Below are positions 7,910 to 15,355 of a stretch of DNA of 33,243 nucleotides, piece after piece. A model generated the notes under the pieces. That model worked only from the letters and a program-made list of their open reading frames with translations. It was not told where the DNA came from and ran no database searches. A program made the translations under genes and the position numbers. This DNA is from Terrimonas pollutisoli. Lineage in GTDB: Bacteria > Bacteroidota > Bacteroidia > Chitinophagales > Chitinophagaceae. Positions within the stretch are counted from its first letter, which is position 1. Each line of letters begins with the position of its first letter. The stretch covers positions 1 through 33,243 of the forward strand of contig NZ_JARKNA010000030.1 of NCBI RefSeq assembly GCF_029360765.1. The letters run 5' to 3'.

Positions 7910-9511
7910 TTAAAGTGAAGCAAGGATATGCATGACAACTCTTTCTCCATCCATAGCTGCGCTCATAATCCCCCCTGCGTAACCAGCTCCTTCCGCACAA
8001 GGGTATAGATTTTTCACTTGTGGATGTTGTAACGAAGTTTCATTGCGTGGAATGCGGACAGGAGAGGATGTCCTGGATTCTGTTGCTACTATTACTGCTT
8101 CATTGGTATAGTAGCCCCTCATCTTTTTTCCAAACTCTTTAAAGGCTTGCTGCAAACTGGTATATATAAATGAGGGGAGTACATTTTTTAAATCGGATGA
8201 ATGGAGGCCGGGTAGATAAGAGCAGTCAGGTAAAGAAGCTGATATTTTTCTTTCGGCGAAATCAACCATCCGTTGAGCAGGTGCAACAAACTTTCCACCA
8301 CCTGCTTGAAAAGCCTTTCGCTCTACATACTGCTGAAAATACATCATGCCGAGATCCGAGGTTAACAGTTTTGCTGGTTGGTTGGTGATCTCTTCAAAAT
8401 CTTGGTATTTCTTATAATCCTTTAAATCGTGATTCTGCACTGTTACCACAATTCCGCTATTGGCGTAGGGGTTGTTTCTTTTGGAAGGACTCCAGCCATT
8501 CACTACCAATTCGCCGGGTGATGTAGCGGCAGGTGCGATAATGCCGCCTGGGCACATGCAAAAAGAGAAGACGCCATTTCCATTCACTTGTTGCACCAGG
8601 CTATAAGAGGCAGGAGGAAGAAATTCACTCCTAATTGCTGAATGGTACTGAATACTATCTACTAAGGCCTGGGGATGCTCGGCTCTTACTCCCAGCGCAA
8701 ACGGCTTGGCTTCAATCAATATTTTTTTTGCATGAAGCAATTGAAAAATATCCCTGGCTGAATGACCAGTAGCCAGAATTACAGCGTCAGCTTCAAATAT
8801 TTGGCCATCGGCAGTCTTGACACCTTTTATTGTATCGTTTGACAACAACAGGTCAACCACTTTTTTTTCAAATAAAAAATCACCACCGCAGTCTAGTATT
8901 TGCCTGCGCATGGCAGTGATGATCTGCGGCAGTTTATTGGTGCCAATGTGGGGGTGGGCCTCGTACAATATTTTTTCTTCGGCGCCAAAATGCACAAACA
9001 GGTTTAGTATCCTTTCAATGTCACCGCGTTTTGAGCTGCGGGTGTATAATTTGCCGTCGCTATAAGTGCCGGCTCCCCCTTCGCCAAAGCAGTAGTTGCT
9101 TTCAGGATTTACTTCGCCTTCTTTATTCAATGCAGCAAGGTCACGCCTCCTGGCCCTGACATCTTTACCGCGTTCAAGAATGATTGGCTTGACACCCGAT
9201 TCAATGAGTTTTAATGCTGCAAATAAACCTGCCGGTCCGGCGCCAACAATGATCACTCTCTTTTCTGCTACAGCAACATTTAGGAAATTAAATGCCATCA
9301 ACTCCCTTTGATGATAGGGCTCATTTATATAGGCCAGTAGTGTTAAATTTACCCATGCCTGTTTTGCTCTTGCATCTATCGATTGTTTAATGATTGTAAA
9401 GCCTGTTATGTCAGCCATGTTGACTGCTTCCGAACGGGCTATATATTGCCTGATTGAATGATCACTGTCAGCTTCTGCCGGAAGCAACCGGAGAGAAATT
9501 TTTTTTTGCAT
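7910..9511 (-). CDS. FAD-dependent dehydrogenase, COG2509 type
   Basis: This 533-residue flavoprotein has an N-terminal extension of about 85 residues with an RNA-binding-like or ferredoxin-like look, followed by a Rossmann dinucleotide fold (VIIVGAGPAGL, glycines at 90-95, closed by the acidic ILERG). YCFGEGGAGTYSDGKLYTR and AVILATGHSARDIF are typical of the uncharacterised dehydrogenase group COG2509. The C-terminus (YPCAEGAGYAGGIMSAAMDG) closes the FAD site. The substrate is unknown for the family. The gene is monocistronic: the ABC operon is separate and starts about 110 bases downstream. The N-terminus starts at the ATG after a lysine-rich MQKKISLRL stretch, which aligns with family starts as I recall them. 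Confidence 0.85.
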   Translation of the reverse strand: MQKKISLRLLPAEADSDHSIRQYIARSEAVNMADITGFTIIKQSIDARAKQAWVNLTLLAYINEPYHQRELMAFNFLNVAVAEKRVIIVGAGPAGLFAALKLIESGVKPIILERGKDVRARRRDLAALNKEGEVNPESNYCFGEGGAGTYSDGKLYTRSSKRGDIERILNLFVHFGAEEKILYEAHPHIGTNKLPQIITAMRRQILDCGGDFLFEKKVVDLLLSNDTIKGVKTADGQIFEADAVILATGHSARDIFQLLHAKKILIEAKPFALGVRAEHPQALVDSIQYHSAIRSEFLPPASYSLVQQVNGNGVFSFCMCPGGIIAPAATSPGELVVNGWSPSKRNNPYANSGIVVTVQNHDLKDYKKYQDFEEITNQPAKLLTSDLGMMYFQQYVERKAFQAGGGKFVAPAQRMVDFAERKISASLPDCSYLPGLHSSDLKNVLPSFIYTSLQQAFKEFGKKMRGYYTNEAVIVATESRTSSPVRIPRNETSLQHPQVKNLYPCAEGAGYAGGIMSAAMDGERVVMHILASL

Positions 9512-10111
9512 GTGGCCAGGTTTTTATCCTGAAACAATTTTTTTTGGGCATCGCAAAAATACGACCCAATAAAGCTATTGGGTGTTTGTTTATTTGCTTT
9601 TAAATGCGTAAAGCGTGTTGTAATAAAACAGGTTAGGCATAGCCAGAAAAAAAAGTAGCAATCTGTTGTGTTTTTCTTGTAGCTATAAGGAATTATTTCT
9701 ACCTTCAACTACTTTGAACGTTATTGAAAAATCAAAGTTCTGTTATACTTTTTTGTAGTGCTAGTCTGTTTTTTTATTAGGAAAGAGCAATAGTATACAG
9801 TAACAAATTTTTACCCGATTACTTTTTGGAAGCAAGTTGTGTTCAGTTAAAGTGTCAATTTTTTTTGTTGAAATGACGGTAACTGCTTTAGAGTTTTTTT
9901 TGCTGAGACAGCCAAATTTTTTTCAAGGGAAAAGAAAAAAAATATTATGGCTTAGTTGTCAAAAAAGCAAGGGAATAAAATTTTTTTTTATCCAATAAAT
10001 GTTGATATTCGCCGTCCCGTCCAACTTTTTTTATTGACAATGTGTGGAGAATTTTTTTGGACAAGTTTTCACAAGACTATAATTAAACCGATATAAACTG
10101 TTACGTTACTG
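9512..10111. other. 600-base AT-rich region upstream of dnaA
   Basis: No credible gene is present. The sequence is rich in homopolymer T and A runs, especially 9860-10060. The minus strand carries a -7-like element at 9554-9561. TGTGGAGAA at 10043-10051 is one mismatch from an inverted DnaA box (TGTGGATAA), and weaker relatives occur nearby (GTTTTCACA around 10065). A TTTG at 10056-10059 followed after 18 bases by TATAATTA at 10078 could drive dnaA. The region could be part of a replication origin, but the box count is too low to say so. Confidence 0.4.
9554..9561 (-). promoter_or_regulatory. candidate -7 element for the FAD dehydrogenase gene
   Basis: The minus strand reads TATTTTTG, an exact TAnnTTTG match, about 43 bases before the start codon at 9511. 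No clear -33 box is found. Confidence 0.35.
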
Positions 10112-11545
10112 ATGGAGAAAAATGCGGAAAAAGTATGGGCTAATTGTTTAAAGATCATCAAAGACATTGTTGAATGGCAGCATTACAAGACATGGTTCGA
10201 ACCCATCCATCCTGTATCGTTAAAAAATAATGTTCTCGTTATCCAGGTTCCCAGTCAGTTCTTTTTTGAATACCTTGAAGAGCATTATGTAAATTTATTG
10301 GCAAAGACTTTGAAGAGAGAATTGGGAAAAGAAGCTCACCTGGAATATCGTATCATGGTTGATAGTGGTAATAGCAAGAACAAACCATTGACGATGGATG
10401 TCACCGGCCAGGGATTTAAAACTTTTTCAAACAATGAAATGGATTTTCCTCTTGTCATAAATAACCCCGTTAAAAATCCATTCGTCATTCCGGGTCTGAA
10501 AAAAATGCAGATAGACCCCCAGCTAAATCATATTTATACTTTCGATTCATTTATTGAGGGTGATTGCAACCGGGTAGCCCGACGTGCCGGTAAAACGGTA
10601 GCTGAAAAACCCGGTGCCAATTCTTTCAATCCTTTGGTTATTTATGGCGGTGTGGGCTTAGGTAAAACGCATCTTGCCCAGGCAATCGGCAATGAGGTAA
10701 AAAAATTACACCCCAACAAGGTGGTGTTGTATGTAAGTTCTGAAAAGTTCATCAACCAGTTCATGGATCATGGACGGAACAATGCGATTAATGACTTTAT
10801 TCATTTTTACCAATTAATAGATGTATTGATCATTGATGATGTTCAGTTTTTTAATAAAGCTGAAAAATCACAGGATGCTTTCTTTGCCATTTTTAATCAT
10901 TTGCACCAGTCACATAAACAACTGATCTTAACTTCTGATAAGTCTCCGAAAGACCTGGATGGTGTACAGGAGAGGTTGTTAAGCCGCTTTAGATGGGGGC
11001 TTAGTGCCGACATGCAAATCCCTGATTATGATACCCGCATCGAGATACTGGAAAAGAAGATGAAGAATGACGGGTTGGAAATGCCTAAGGAAGTAGTAAA
11101 ATACATAGCCTACAATATTAACAGCAATATCAGGGAACTGGAAGGTGCATTAATATCACTGTTGGCACAATCTTCGCTTAACAGGAGAGAGATCGACCTA
11201 GATTTAGCGAAAAAAGTGTTACGTAATTTTATAAAATCATCCAGCAAAGAAATTACTATCGATACCATTCAGCGCATGGTATGTGAGTACTTCGATGTGT
11301 CTTACGATAAGCTCCTTCAAAAGACCCGTAAAAGAGAGATCGTGCAGGCGAGACAGATTACCATGTACCTGGCCAAGGCCTTCACCAAAAATTCATTAAA
11401 GACTATAGGGGAGCATTTTGGAGGAAGGGACCATACTACCGTTATCCACTCTTGCCAGACAGTAAAAGACCTGATGGATACAGATACGGTATTCAGGGAA
11501 AATGTGTTGGAATTGCAGCAGAAAGTGCAGCTGGCAGCTATGTAA
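10112..11545 (+). CDS. dnaA: Chromosomal replication initiator DnaA
   Basis: DnaA is an AAA+ protein that binds DnaA boxes at oriC and opens the duplex. The 477 residues contain all four domains: the N-terminal oligomerisation domain (about 1-85, KIIKDIVEWQHYKTWF), a linker (about 86-135), the AAA+ core with Walker A GGVGLGKT (179-186) and Walker B LIIDDVQF (239-246), and the DNA-binding domain ending in the family signature GGRDHTTVIHS (437-447). The gene stands alone between an AT-rich gap and a terminator. Unlike many bacteria, dnaN, recF and gyrB are not adjacent, which fits the scattered arrangement usual in Bacteroidota. Confidence 0.98.
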   Translation: MEKNAEKVWANCLKIIKDIVEWQHYKTWFEPIHPVSLKNNVLVIQVPSQFFFEYLEEHYVNLLAKTLKRELGKEAHLEYRIMVDSGNSKNKPLTMDVTGQGFKTFSNNEMDFPLVINNPVKNPFVIPGLKKMQIDPQLNHIYTFDSFIEGDCNRVARRAGKTVAEKPGANSFNPLVIYGGVGLGKTHLAQAIGNEVKKLHPNKVVLYVSSEKFINQFMDHGRNNAINDFIHFYQLIDVLIIDDVQFFNKAEKSQDAFFAIFNHLHQSHKQLILTSDKSPKDLDGVQERLLSRFRWGLSADMQIPDYDTRIEILEKKMKNDGLEMPKEVVKYIAYNINSNIRELEGALISLLAQSSLNRREIDLDLAKKVLRNFIKSSSKEITIDTIQRMVCEYFDVSYDKLLQKTRKREIVQARQITMYLAKAFTKNSLKTIGEHFGGRDHTTVIHSCQTVKDLMDTDTVFRENVLELQQKVQLAAM

Positions 11546-11565
11546 AAGTTTAAGTTTAATATTAT

Positions 11566-11609
11566 AAATCCCAGGTTCTGCTGATGTTGGAATTTGGGAT
11601 TTGTTTTTT
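11566..11609 (+). terminator. Rho-independent terminator of dnaA
   Basis: AAATCCCA (11566-11573) pairs with TGGGATTT (11595-11602) around a 21-base loop, followed by GTTTTTTG. It begins 20 bases after the dnaA stop codon. Confidence 0.7.
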
Positions 11610-11676
11610 GTATTTGTTTTGGGTTTTCTGGTCAGTTATCTTATTTTTGCCACCCCTTATAAAAAGGGCAGCCGAC

Positions 11677-11765
11677 GGTGAGGTGGATGAGTGGCTGAAA
11701 TCAGTAGTTTGCTAAACTGCCGTACGGGTTAAACTGTACCGCGGGTTCGAATCCCGCCCTCACCG
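11677..11765 (+). tRNA. tRNA-Ser(GCT)
   Basis: The acceptor arms GGTGAGG (11677-11683) and CCTCACC (11758-11764) pair fully. The anticodon GCT lies at 11711-11713 in a seven-base loop with a five-pair stem. A long variable arm (about 11721-11740) and the T arm GCGGGTTCGAATCCCGC mark a class II tRNA-Ser. It reads AGC/AGT codons. CCA is not encoded. Confidence 0.95.
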
Positions 11766-11812
11766 CAGATTGTTTTTAGTTAAGTGAGGAAAGTAATGGG
11801 AGTTGGAAAGTT

Positions 11813-11866
11813 CGGGAAGTAGCGCAGGCCGGTAGCGCATCCCGATTGAGATCGGGAGGGTCGCAG
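11813..11866 (+). pseudogene. Truncated tRNA-Pro-like relic
   Basis: The 5' half (acceptor 5' strand and D arm) is identical to the intact tRNA-Pro downstream: a 32-base exact direct repeat at 11808-11839 and 11913-11944. The anticodon arm differs, TCCCGAT TGAG ATCGGGA, as expected for a tRNA-Pro(GGG) except that the loop reads TTGAGAT instead of TTGGGAT. After GTCGCAG the T arm and the 3' acceptor strand are missing, so no cloverleaf can form. It is probably the remains of a second proline tRNA cut by an older integration or deletion. Confidence 0.7.
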
Positions 11867-11917
11867 AAATGACAGACCAATCCTTGATTGAAAATATCGG
11901 CAACAAAGAAATAAGTT

Positions 11918-11991
11918 CGGGAAGTAGCGCAGGCCGGTAGCGCACCTGGTTTGGGACCAGGGGGTCGCAGGTTCGAATCCTGTCTTCCCGA
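11918..11991 (+). tRNA. tRNA-Pro(TGG), probable island attachment site
   Basis: The acceptor CGGGAAG (11918-11924) pairs with CTTCCCG (11984-11990). The anticodon TGG lies at 11952-11954 in the loop TTTGGGA with stem CCTGG/CCAGG, and the T arm GCAGGTTCGAATCCTGT is intact. CCA is not encoded. A tyrosine recombinase gene follows 300 bases downstream in the same direction, so the 3' part of this tRNA or the bases just after it are the likely attachment site. Confidence 0.95.
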
Positions 11992-11994
11992 CAT

Positions 11995-12013
11995 ATAGCA
12001 TATCAACTGCTAT
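11995..12013. repeat. Inverted repeat with 7-base spacer beside tRNA-Pro
   Basis: ATAGCA (11995-12000) and TGCTAT (12008-12013) flank seven bases, just 3' of the tRNA. This size and spacing match the core crossover sites of tyrosine recombinases, so it is a candidate attachment core. It is short enough to be chance. Confidence 0.35.
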
Positions 12014-12016
12014 CAA

Positions 12017-12051
12017 AGCCTATAAATATTGATTATTTATGGGCTTTTTTT
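12017..12051 (+). terminator. Rho-independent terminator after tRNA-Pro
   Basis: An 11-bp stem (12017-12027 with 12035-12045, one G-U pair) has a seven-base loop and is followed by seven T. It ends the tRNA transcript at the left edge of the island. Confidence 0.8.
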
Positions 12052-12182
12052 ATTTCCCTCCAATCAGTTTATATCAGAAGATGTCAAACTTCTCGTGAGT
12101 AAATCCGTGAGTAAAAAAAGGCATACCCTTTGTACTCACAGAACTGCATCTAATTCGTTGAATTCCAAAACTATGTCGTCGA

Positions 12183-12224
12183 TAATTTTGACGTTTTTTG
12201 ATTGGATTCGAAATGAATTCGAAT
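12183..12224 (+). promoter_or_regulatory. candidate promoter and operator of the integrase gene
   Basis: TAATTTTG at 12183-12190 matches the TAnnTTTG -7 consensus; the best -33 candidate (TTG, 12158-12160) is 22 bases upstream. Just downstream, ATTCGAA occurs twice (12206-12212 and 12217-12223), spaced one helical turn apart (11 bases), and each copy contains the palindrome TTCGAA. This could be a regulator or recombinase arm site. The rest of 12052-12290 holds a short direct repeat, GTGAGTAAA, twice near 12094-12117, and no gene. Confidence 0.35.
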
Positions 12225-12290
12225 GTGATGACTGACAAAATGCGTGAAGAGTGAATTCAATTTATTTCAAACCCTATCAAATCATTTGGT

Positions 12291-13571
12291 ATGAAAACAA
12301 CACATTCCTTTAGTATCGACTTTGTAACACGGCTTTGCAAGGAAAACAAAAAATTAGCATTGATTTATGCACGTATTACAGTAGATGGTGAGCCTCCCAA
12401 AGAAATCTCCATTAAAGAAAAGATTTTTGCTGCTGATTGGGATAATAAACAAGAAATCGTCAAAGGCAAATCCCTGGAGGCTAAAACAATTAATGCAACC
12501 ATTGATAATGTCCGTTTTAGAATCAAGGAAAGATATCGGGAGTTGGTTGATAACAGTGCATTAATTACAGCAGAAGGAATCAAACAGGCTTACCTTGGCG
12601 TACATGCAAATCTGAAAGGGCATAAGTTAACCGACTTGCTGAATTACTATTACAGTATCTGGAAGGATAAACTCTCTGAAGGTTCTTTAAAAAACTATCG
12701 CACGACCATTGAGTATATAAAACTCTTCATTGAAAAAAAGTATCCGGTCAACAAAGAGGTTTATTTGTCCCAGGTAAACATGCAACTGATGACGGACTTT
12801 GAAAGTTATGTGCGTAACAATCCCATCAAGCAACACGACCCCTGCAGAGGAAATGGTGTAGGTAAACATGTGCAGCGCTTTAAAAGAATCATGAACTGGG
12901 CTACCAAAATTGAGTGGTTGAAAGCAAATCCTGTTGAAAAGTATTGTTGCCCTTTAAGGAAATCAAAGCGCAAAAAATTGACTATTGAAGAGTTGGTTGC
13001 GCTGGAAAATAAGGTATTTATTAATGAAAAGCTCAATTATGTCCGTGACCTGTTTTTGTTCTCCTGTTATACAGGCTTGGCTTTTGTGGATGTGATGGCG
13101 CTCAGGCAATCACATTTTGAAAAAACATCTGAGGGCATTGTTTGGTGTAAAATTTACCGGACCAAATCAGATGAACTTTGTGCAGTCCCCTTTTTACAAT
13201 CGGCAATAAACATCTTCCTTGCCCGTGGTGTAGATATAAGCACACCGAATAGTAGTCCGATATTCCCAGCACTCACCAATCAGGAAATAAATCGCAGCCT
13301 TAAAATTATTGCTGAGATCTGTGGGATTGTTACTTACCTGACATTCCACGTTGCCCGTCACACATTTGCAAAAGTCGTCGCACTTAAAAATGGTGTTCCG
13401 TTAGAAACAGTTCAAATTATGCTAGGACATACCAAAATTACAACCACTCAAATTTATGCAGATGTGGATGAGGAAAAGGTAATAAATGATATGGCAGGAT
13501 TAGAGGAAAAGCTTGACAGAAAAAGAGGAATTGTTTTGGCCGCCCGCAGATTATTGAATGTAGCCGACTAA
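12291..13571 (+). CDS. Tyrosine recombinase (integrase), Bacteroides type
   Basis: This 426-residue protein would integrate and excise the island. It has an N-terminal arm-binding domain (1-90), a SAM-like core-binding domain (about 105-215) and a C-terminal catalytic domain (about 228-400). Catalytic residues visible are H353 and R356 in FHVARHTF, H380 in MLGH, and the nucleophile Y389 in TQIYADV. The first conserved arginine is replaced: the usual TGLR motif reads TGLAFVDV, with A264 at that position. Loss of this arginine is known for IntDOT and relatives, so the enzyme may well be active. The gene is adjacent to tRNA-Pro, as expected for an island integrase. No excisionase is seen nearby. 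Confidence 0.93.
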   Translation: MKTTHSFSIDFVTRLCKENKKLALIYARITVDGEPPKEISIKEKIFAADWDNKQEIVKGKSLEAKTINATIDNVRFRIKERYRELVDNSALITAEGIKQAYLGVHANLKGHKLTDLLNYYYSIWKDKLSEGSLKNYRTTIEYIKLFIEKKYPVNKEVYLSQVNMQLMTDFESYVRNNPIKQHDPCRGNGVGKHVQRFKRIMNWATKIEWLKANPVEKYCCPLRKSKRKKLTIEELVALENKVFINEKLNYVRDLFLFSCYTGLAFVDVMALRQSHFEKTSEGIVWCKIYRTKSDELCAVPFLQSAINIFLARGVDISTPNSSPIFPALTNQEINRSLKIIAEICGIVTYLTFHVARHTFAKVVALKNGVPLETVQIMLGHTKITTTQIYADVDEEKVINDMAGLEEKLDRKRGIVLAARRLLNVAD

Positions 13572-13626
13572 TATTTTAAGAGTTTAATTCAATTGGATTT
13601 TAAAACCATATCGTAAAATATAGCGC

Positions 13627-14670
13627 ATGAACAAGAGTATTTCAGACTCCCTTTTTAATTCCATAAAGTCTTTAATTGAAATTGCGAAAAGTCATACGAT
13701 CCGCAGCGTGAATGCTACAATGGTCTTTACATATTTTCACATAGGTCGTTTAATTGTCGAAAAAGAACAAGGTGGAAGAGAAAGGGCAATTTATGCAAAA
13801 CAAACACTAAAGAAATTGAGCGAACGTCTTATAAGGAGATTTGGTCGAGGCTACTCAGTAGACAATCTTCAATACATGCGACTCTTTTTCCTGGAATACT
13901 CGAATTCCGAATCACCGTCTCGTATATTCAAAAAAGAAAAAGGTAAACCGATTTACGAGACAATGTCTCGTATTTCTGCCCAGGAAATTCTTAGCTGGTC
14001 CCACTATATACAATTACTCAAAATAAATGACAGGAAGGAAAGAAATTTTTACGAATTAGAGACAACTCAAAATAATTGGTCGGTTAGAGAACTACAACGA
14101 CAATACAATTCTTCATTATACGAACGATTAGCATTAAGCACAGATAAGAAAGGAGTTAAAAAGCTTGCAAGGAAAGGACAAATTTTAAATCAACCAACTG
14201 ATGCGCTCAAGAGTCCCTACGTTTTGGAATTTCTTGGTTTAAAGGAAGATTCTTCATACTCTGAAAACGAATTGGAAACGGCTATTATCGACAAACTTGA
14301 ACATTTCTTAACTGAACTTGGCAAAGGATTTTTATTTGCAGGGAGGCAGAAAAGAATAACTTTAGATGGCAAGCATTTTCATATAGATCTTGTATTTTAT
14401 AACAGACTAATCAGGAGCTTTACTTTGCTCGATCTAAAGATCGGCGAGCTAACTCATCAGGATATAGGCCAGATGCAGATGTATGTGAATTATTATGATC
14501 GGAAAATAAAACTGCCAGATGAAAATTCAACTATTGGAATAATCCTGTGCAAAGAAGAAAATAAAACTGTTGTTGAGTTTACACTTCCGGAAGATAATAA
14601 AACGATTTTTGCCAAAGAATACAAATTATATCTTCCAAGTAAAGAGCAATTGCGAAAGCAGTTGGAATAG
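13627..14670 (+). CDS. DUF1016/YhcG-family PD-(D/E)XK nuclease-like protein
   Basis: The 347-residue protein matches the YhcG layout. The N-terminal DUF1016_N domain (about 5-165) contains the winged-helix-like block VFTYFHIGRLIVE and RRFGRGYSVDNLQYMRLFF. The C-terminal PD-(D/E)XK nuclease fold (about 195-345) has D254 in HIDLVFYN and the D-x-K pair D269/K271 in LLDLKIG, where many homologues have E-x-K. The family is often carried on mobile elements and near restriction-modification genes, but its exact role is not established. The gene follows the integrase by 55 bases on the same strand and may be cotranscribed or an independent cargo gene. Length and motifs look intact. Confidence 0.88.
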   Translation: MNKSISDSLFNSIKSLIEIAKSHTIRSVNATMVFTYFHIGRLIVEKEQGGRERAIYAKQTLKKLSERLIRRFGRGYSVDNLQYMRLFFLEYSNSESPSRIFKKEKGKPIYETMSRISAQEILSWSHYIQLLKINDRKERNFYELETTQNNWSVRELQRQYNSSLYERLALSTDKKGVKKLARKGQILNQPTDALKSPYVLEFLGLKEDSSYSENELETAIIDKLEHFLTELGKGFLFAGRQKRITLDGKHFHIDLVFYNRLIRSFTLLDLKIGELTHQDIGQMQMYVNYYDRKIKLPDENSTIGIILCKEENKTVVEFTLPEDNKTIFAKEYKLYLPSKEQLRKQLE

Positions 14671-14743
14671 AAAATTCAAATTTCCGGCCGACACCCAAAA
14701 TCAGCCCGTCCTGGTAGGTGTTTCCTCCATCATTTGCGAATCA

Positions 14744-15355
14744 CTAATTGGCAAAATCGATAAGCAGATTTAAAGGGATTTTTTTATGCTCAAGTAGATA
14801 AAGAATAAATAAAACCGATGGCCCCATATTTTTTCTTAGAAGAATTATTCCTCTGGCTTTCTGCGCCTTTACCGTGCTGGTAGAAATCTGTAATAGTTCG
14901 GCAGCTACTTTTTTTCCTGTTAATAATAACCGGAAAACCTTACGACATTCAGGCGGTAACTCCCCAATGGCGCTATACAAAAGCCGCATTGTTTCTGCTG
15001 AAACAATTCTTGCAAATTCATTAGGATCAAGTGATACAAAATCTTCATCATCCGAGAGGGGAGCGATAGGAAATCGCTGTTTTTTTATGTGCCAATTGGA
15101 TGCATCGCCCCGAACCACCTTATAGAGGTAAGCACGAATAGAACCAGTATTTGTAAACTGCTCCCGGTATTGTCAAGTTTTCACAAAGGCTTCCGACGCT
15201 ATCTCTTTAGCTACTTCCATATCATGGGTATAGCTGTTGGCATAATAACATAAAGCCGGGTAAAATTCGTCGAAGTACGCATTTAATGCTTTTATATCAC
15301 CTTGTTGAAAAGCCCCGGTAAGTTCAACATTATCAGACAATGTCTTGCTATTCAT
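14744..15355 (-). pseudogene. ECF (FecI-like) sigma factor broken by an in-frame TGA
   Basis: Two pieces on the minus strand lie in the same frame: 15355-15173 (region 2, ending KEIASEAFVKT) and 15172-14744. They are separated only by one TGA at 15173-15175. The sequence after the stop continues the family pattern directly (QYREQFTNTGSIRAYLYKVV), and most relatives have tryptophan at this place (FVKLW), so TGG to TGA is the simplest explanation. Region 4 has LPPECRKVFRL and ISTSTVKAQKARGI, but the part between them (LLTGKKVAAELLQ) looks shortened by a few residues. No fecR-type anti-sigma gene or TonB receptor follows. Readthrough or restart could leave some product, but decay is more likely. 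Confidence 0.75.

Noticed and set aside
9439..9708. 89-residue minus-strand ORF overlapping the FAD dehydrogenase start
   Set aside because: It overlaps the conserved N-terminus in another frame and consists of lysine- and phenylalanine-rich AT-driven sequence.
11760..12016. Three minus-strand ORFs across the tRNA-Pro genes
   Set aside because: They are antisense readings of the tRNA gene and its relic; the repeated MRYRPALLPEL words come from the duplicated tRNA sequence.
12090..12140. Short direct repeats GTGAGTAAA that could suggest a CRISPR or iteron array
   Set aside because: There are only two copies of nine bases with no regular spacers; no CRISPR array or iteron set is visible anywhere in the window.
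12029..12235. 68-residue plus-strand ORF upstream of the integrase
   Set aside because: It begins inside the terminator stem after tRNA-Pro, has low complexity and no recognisable domain.
15119..15355. Reassignment of TGA to tryptophan in this organism
   Set aside because: The other genes in the window read cleanly with the standard code, and the reading frames of dnaA, glyA and the helicases contain no internal TGA, so a nonsense mutation is the simpler explanation.
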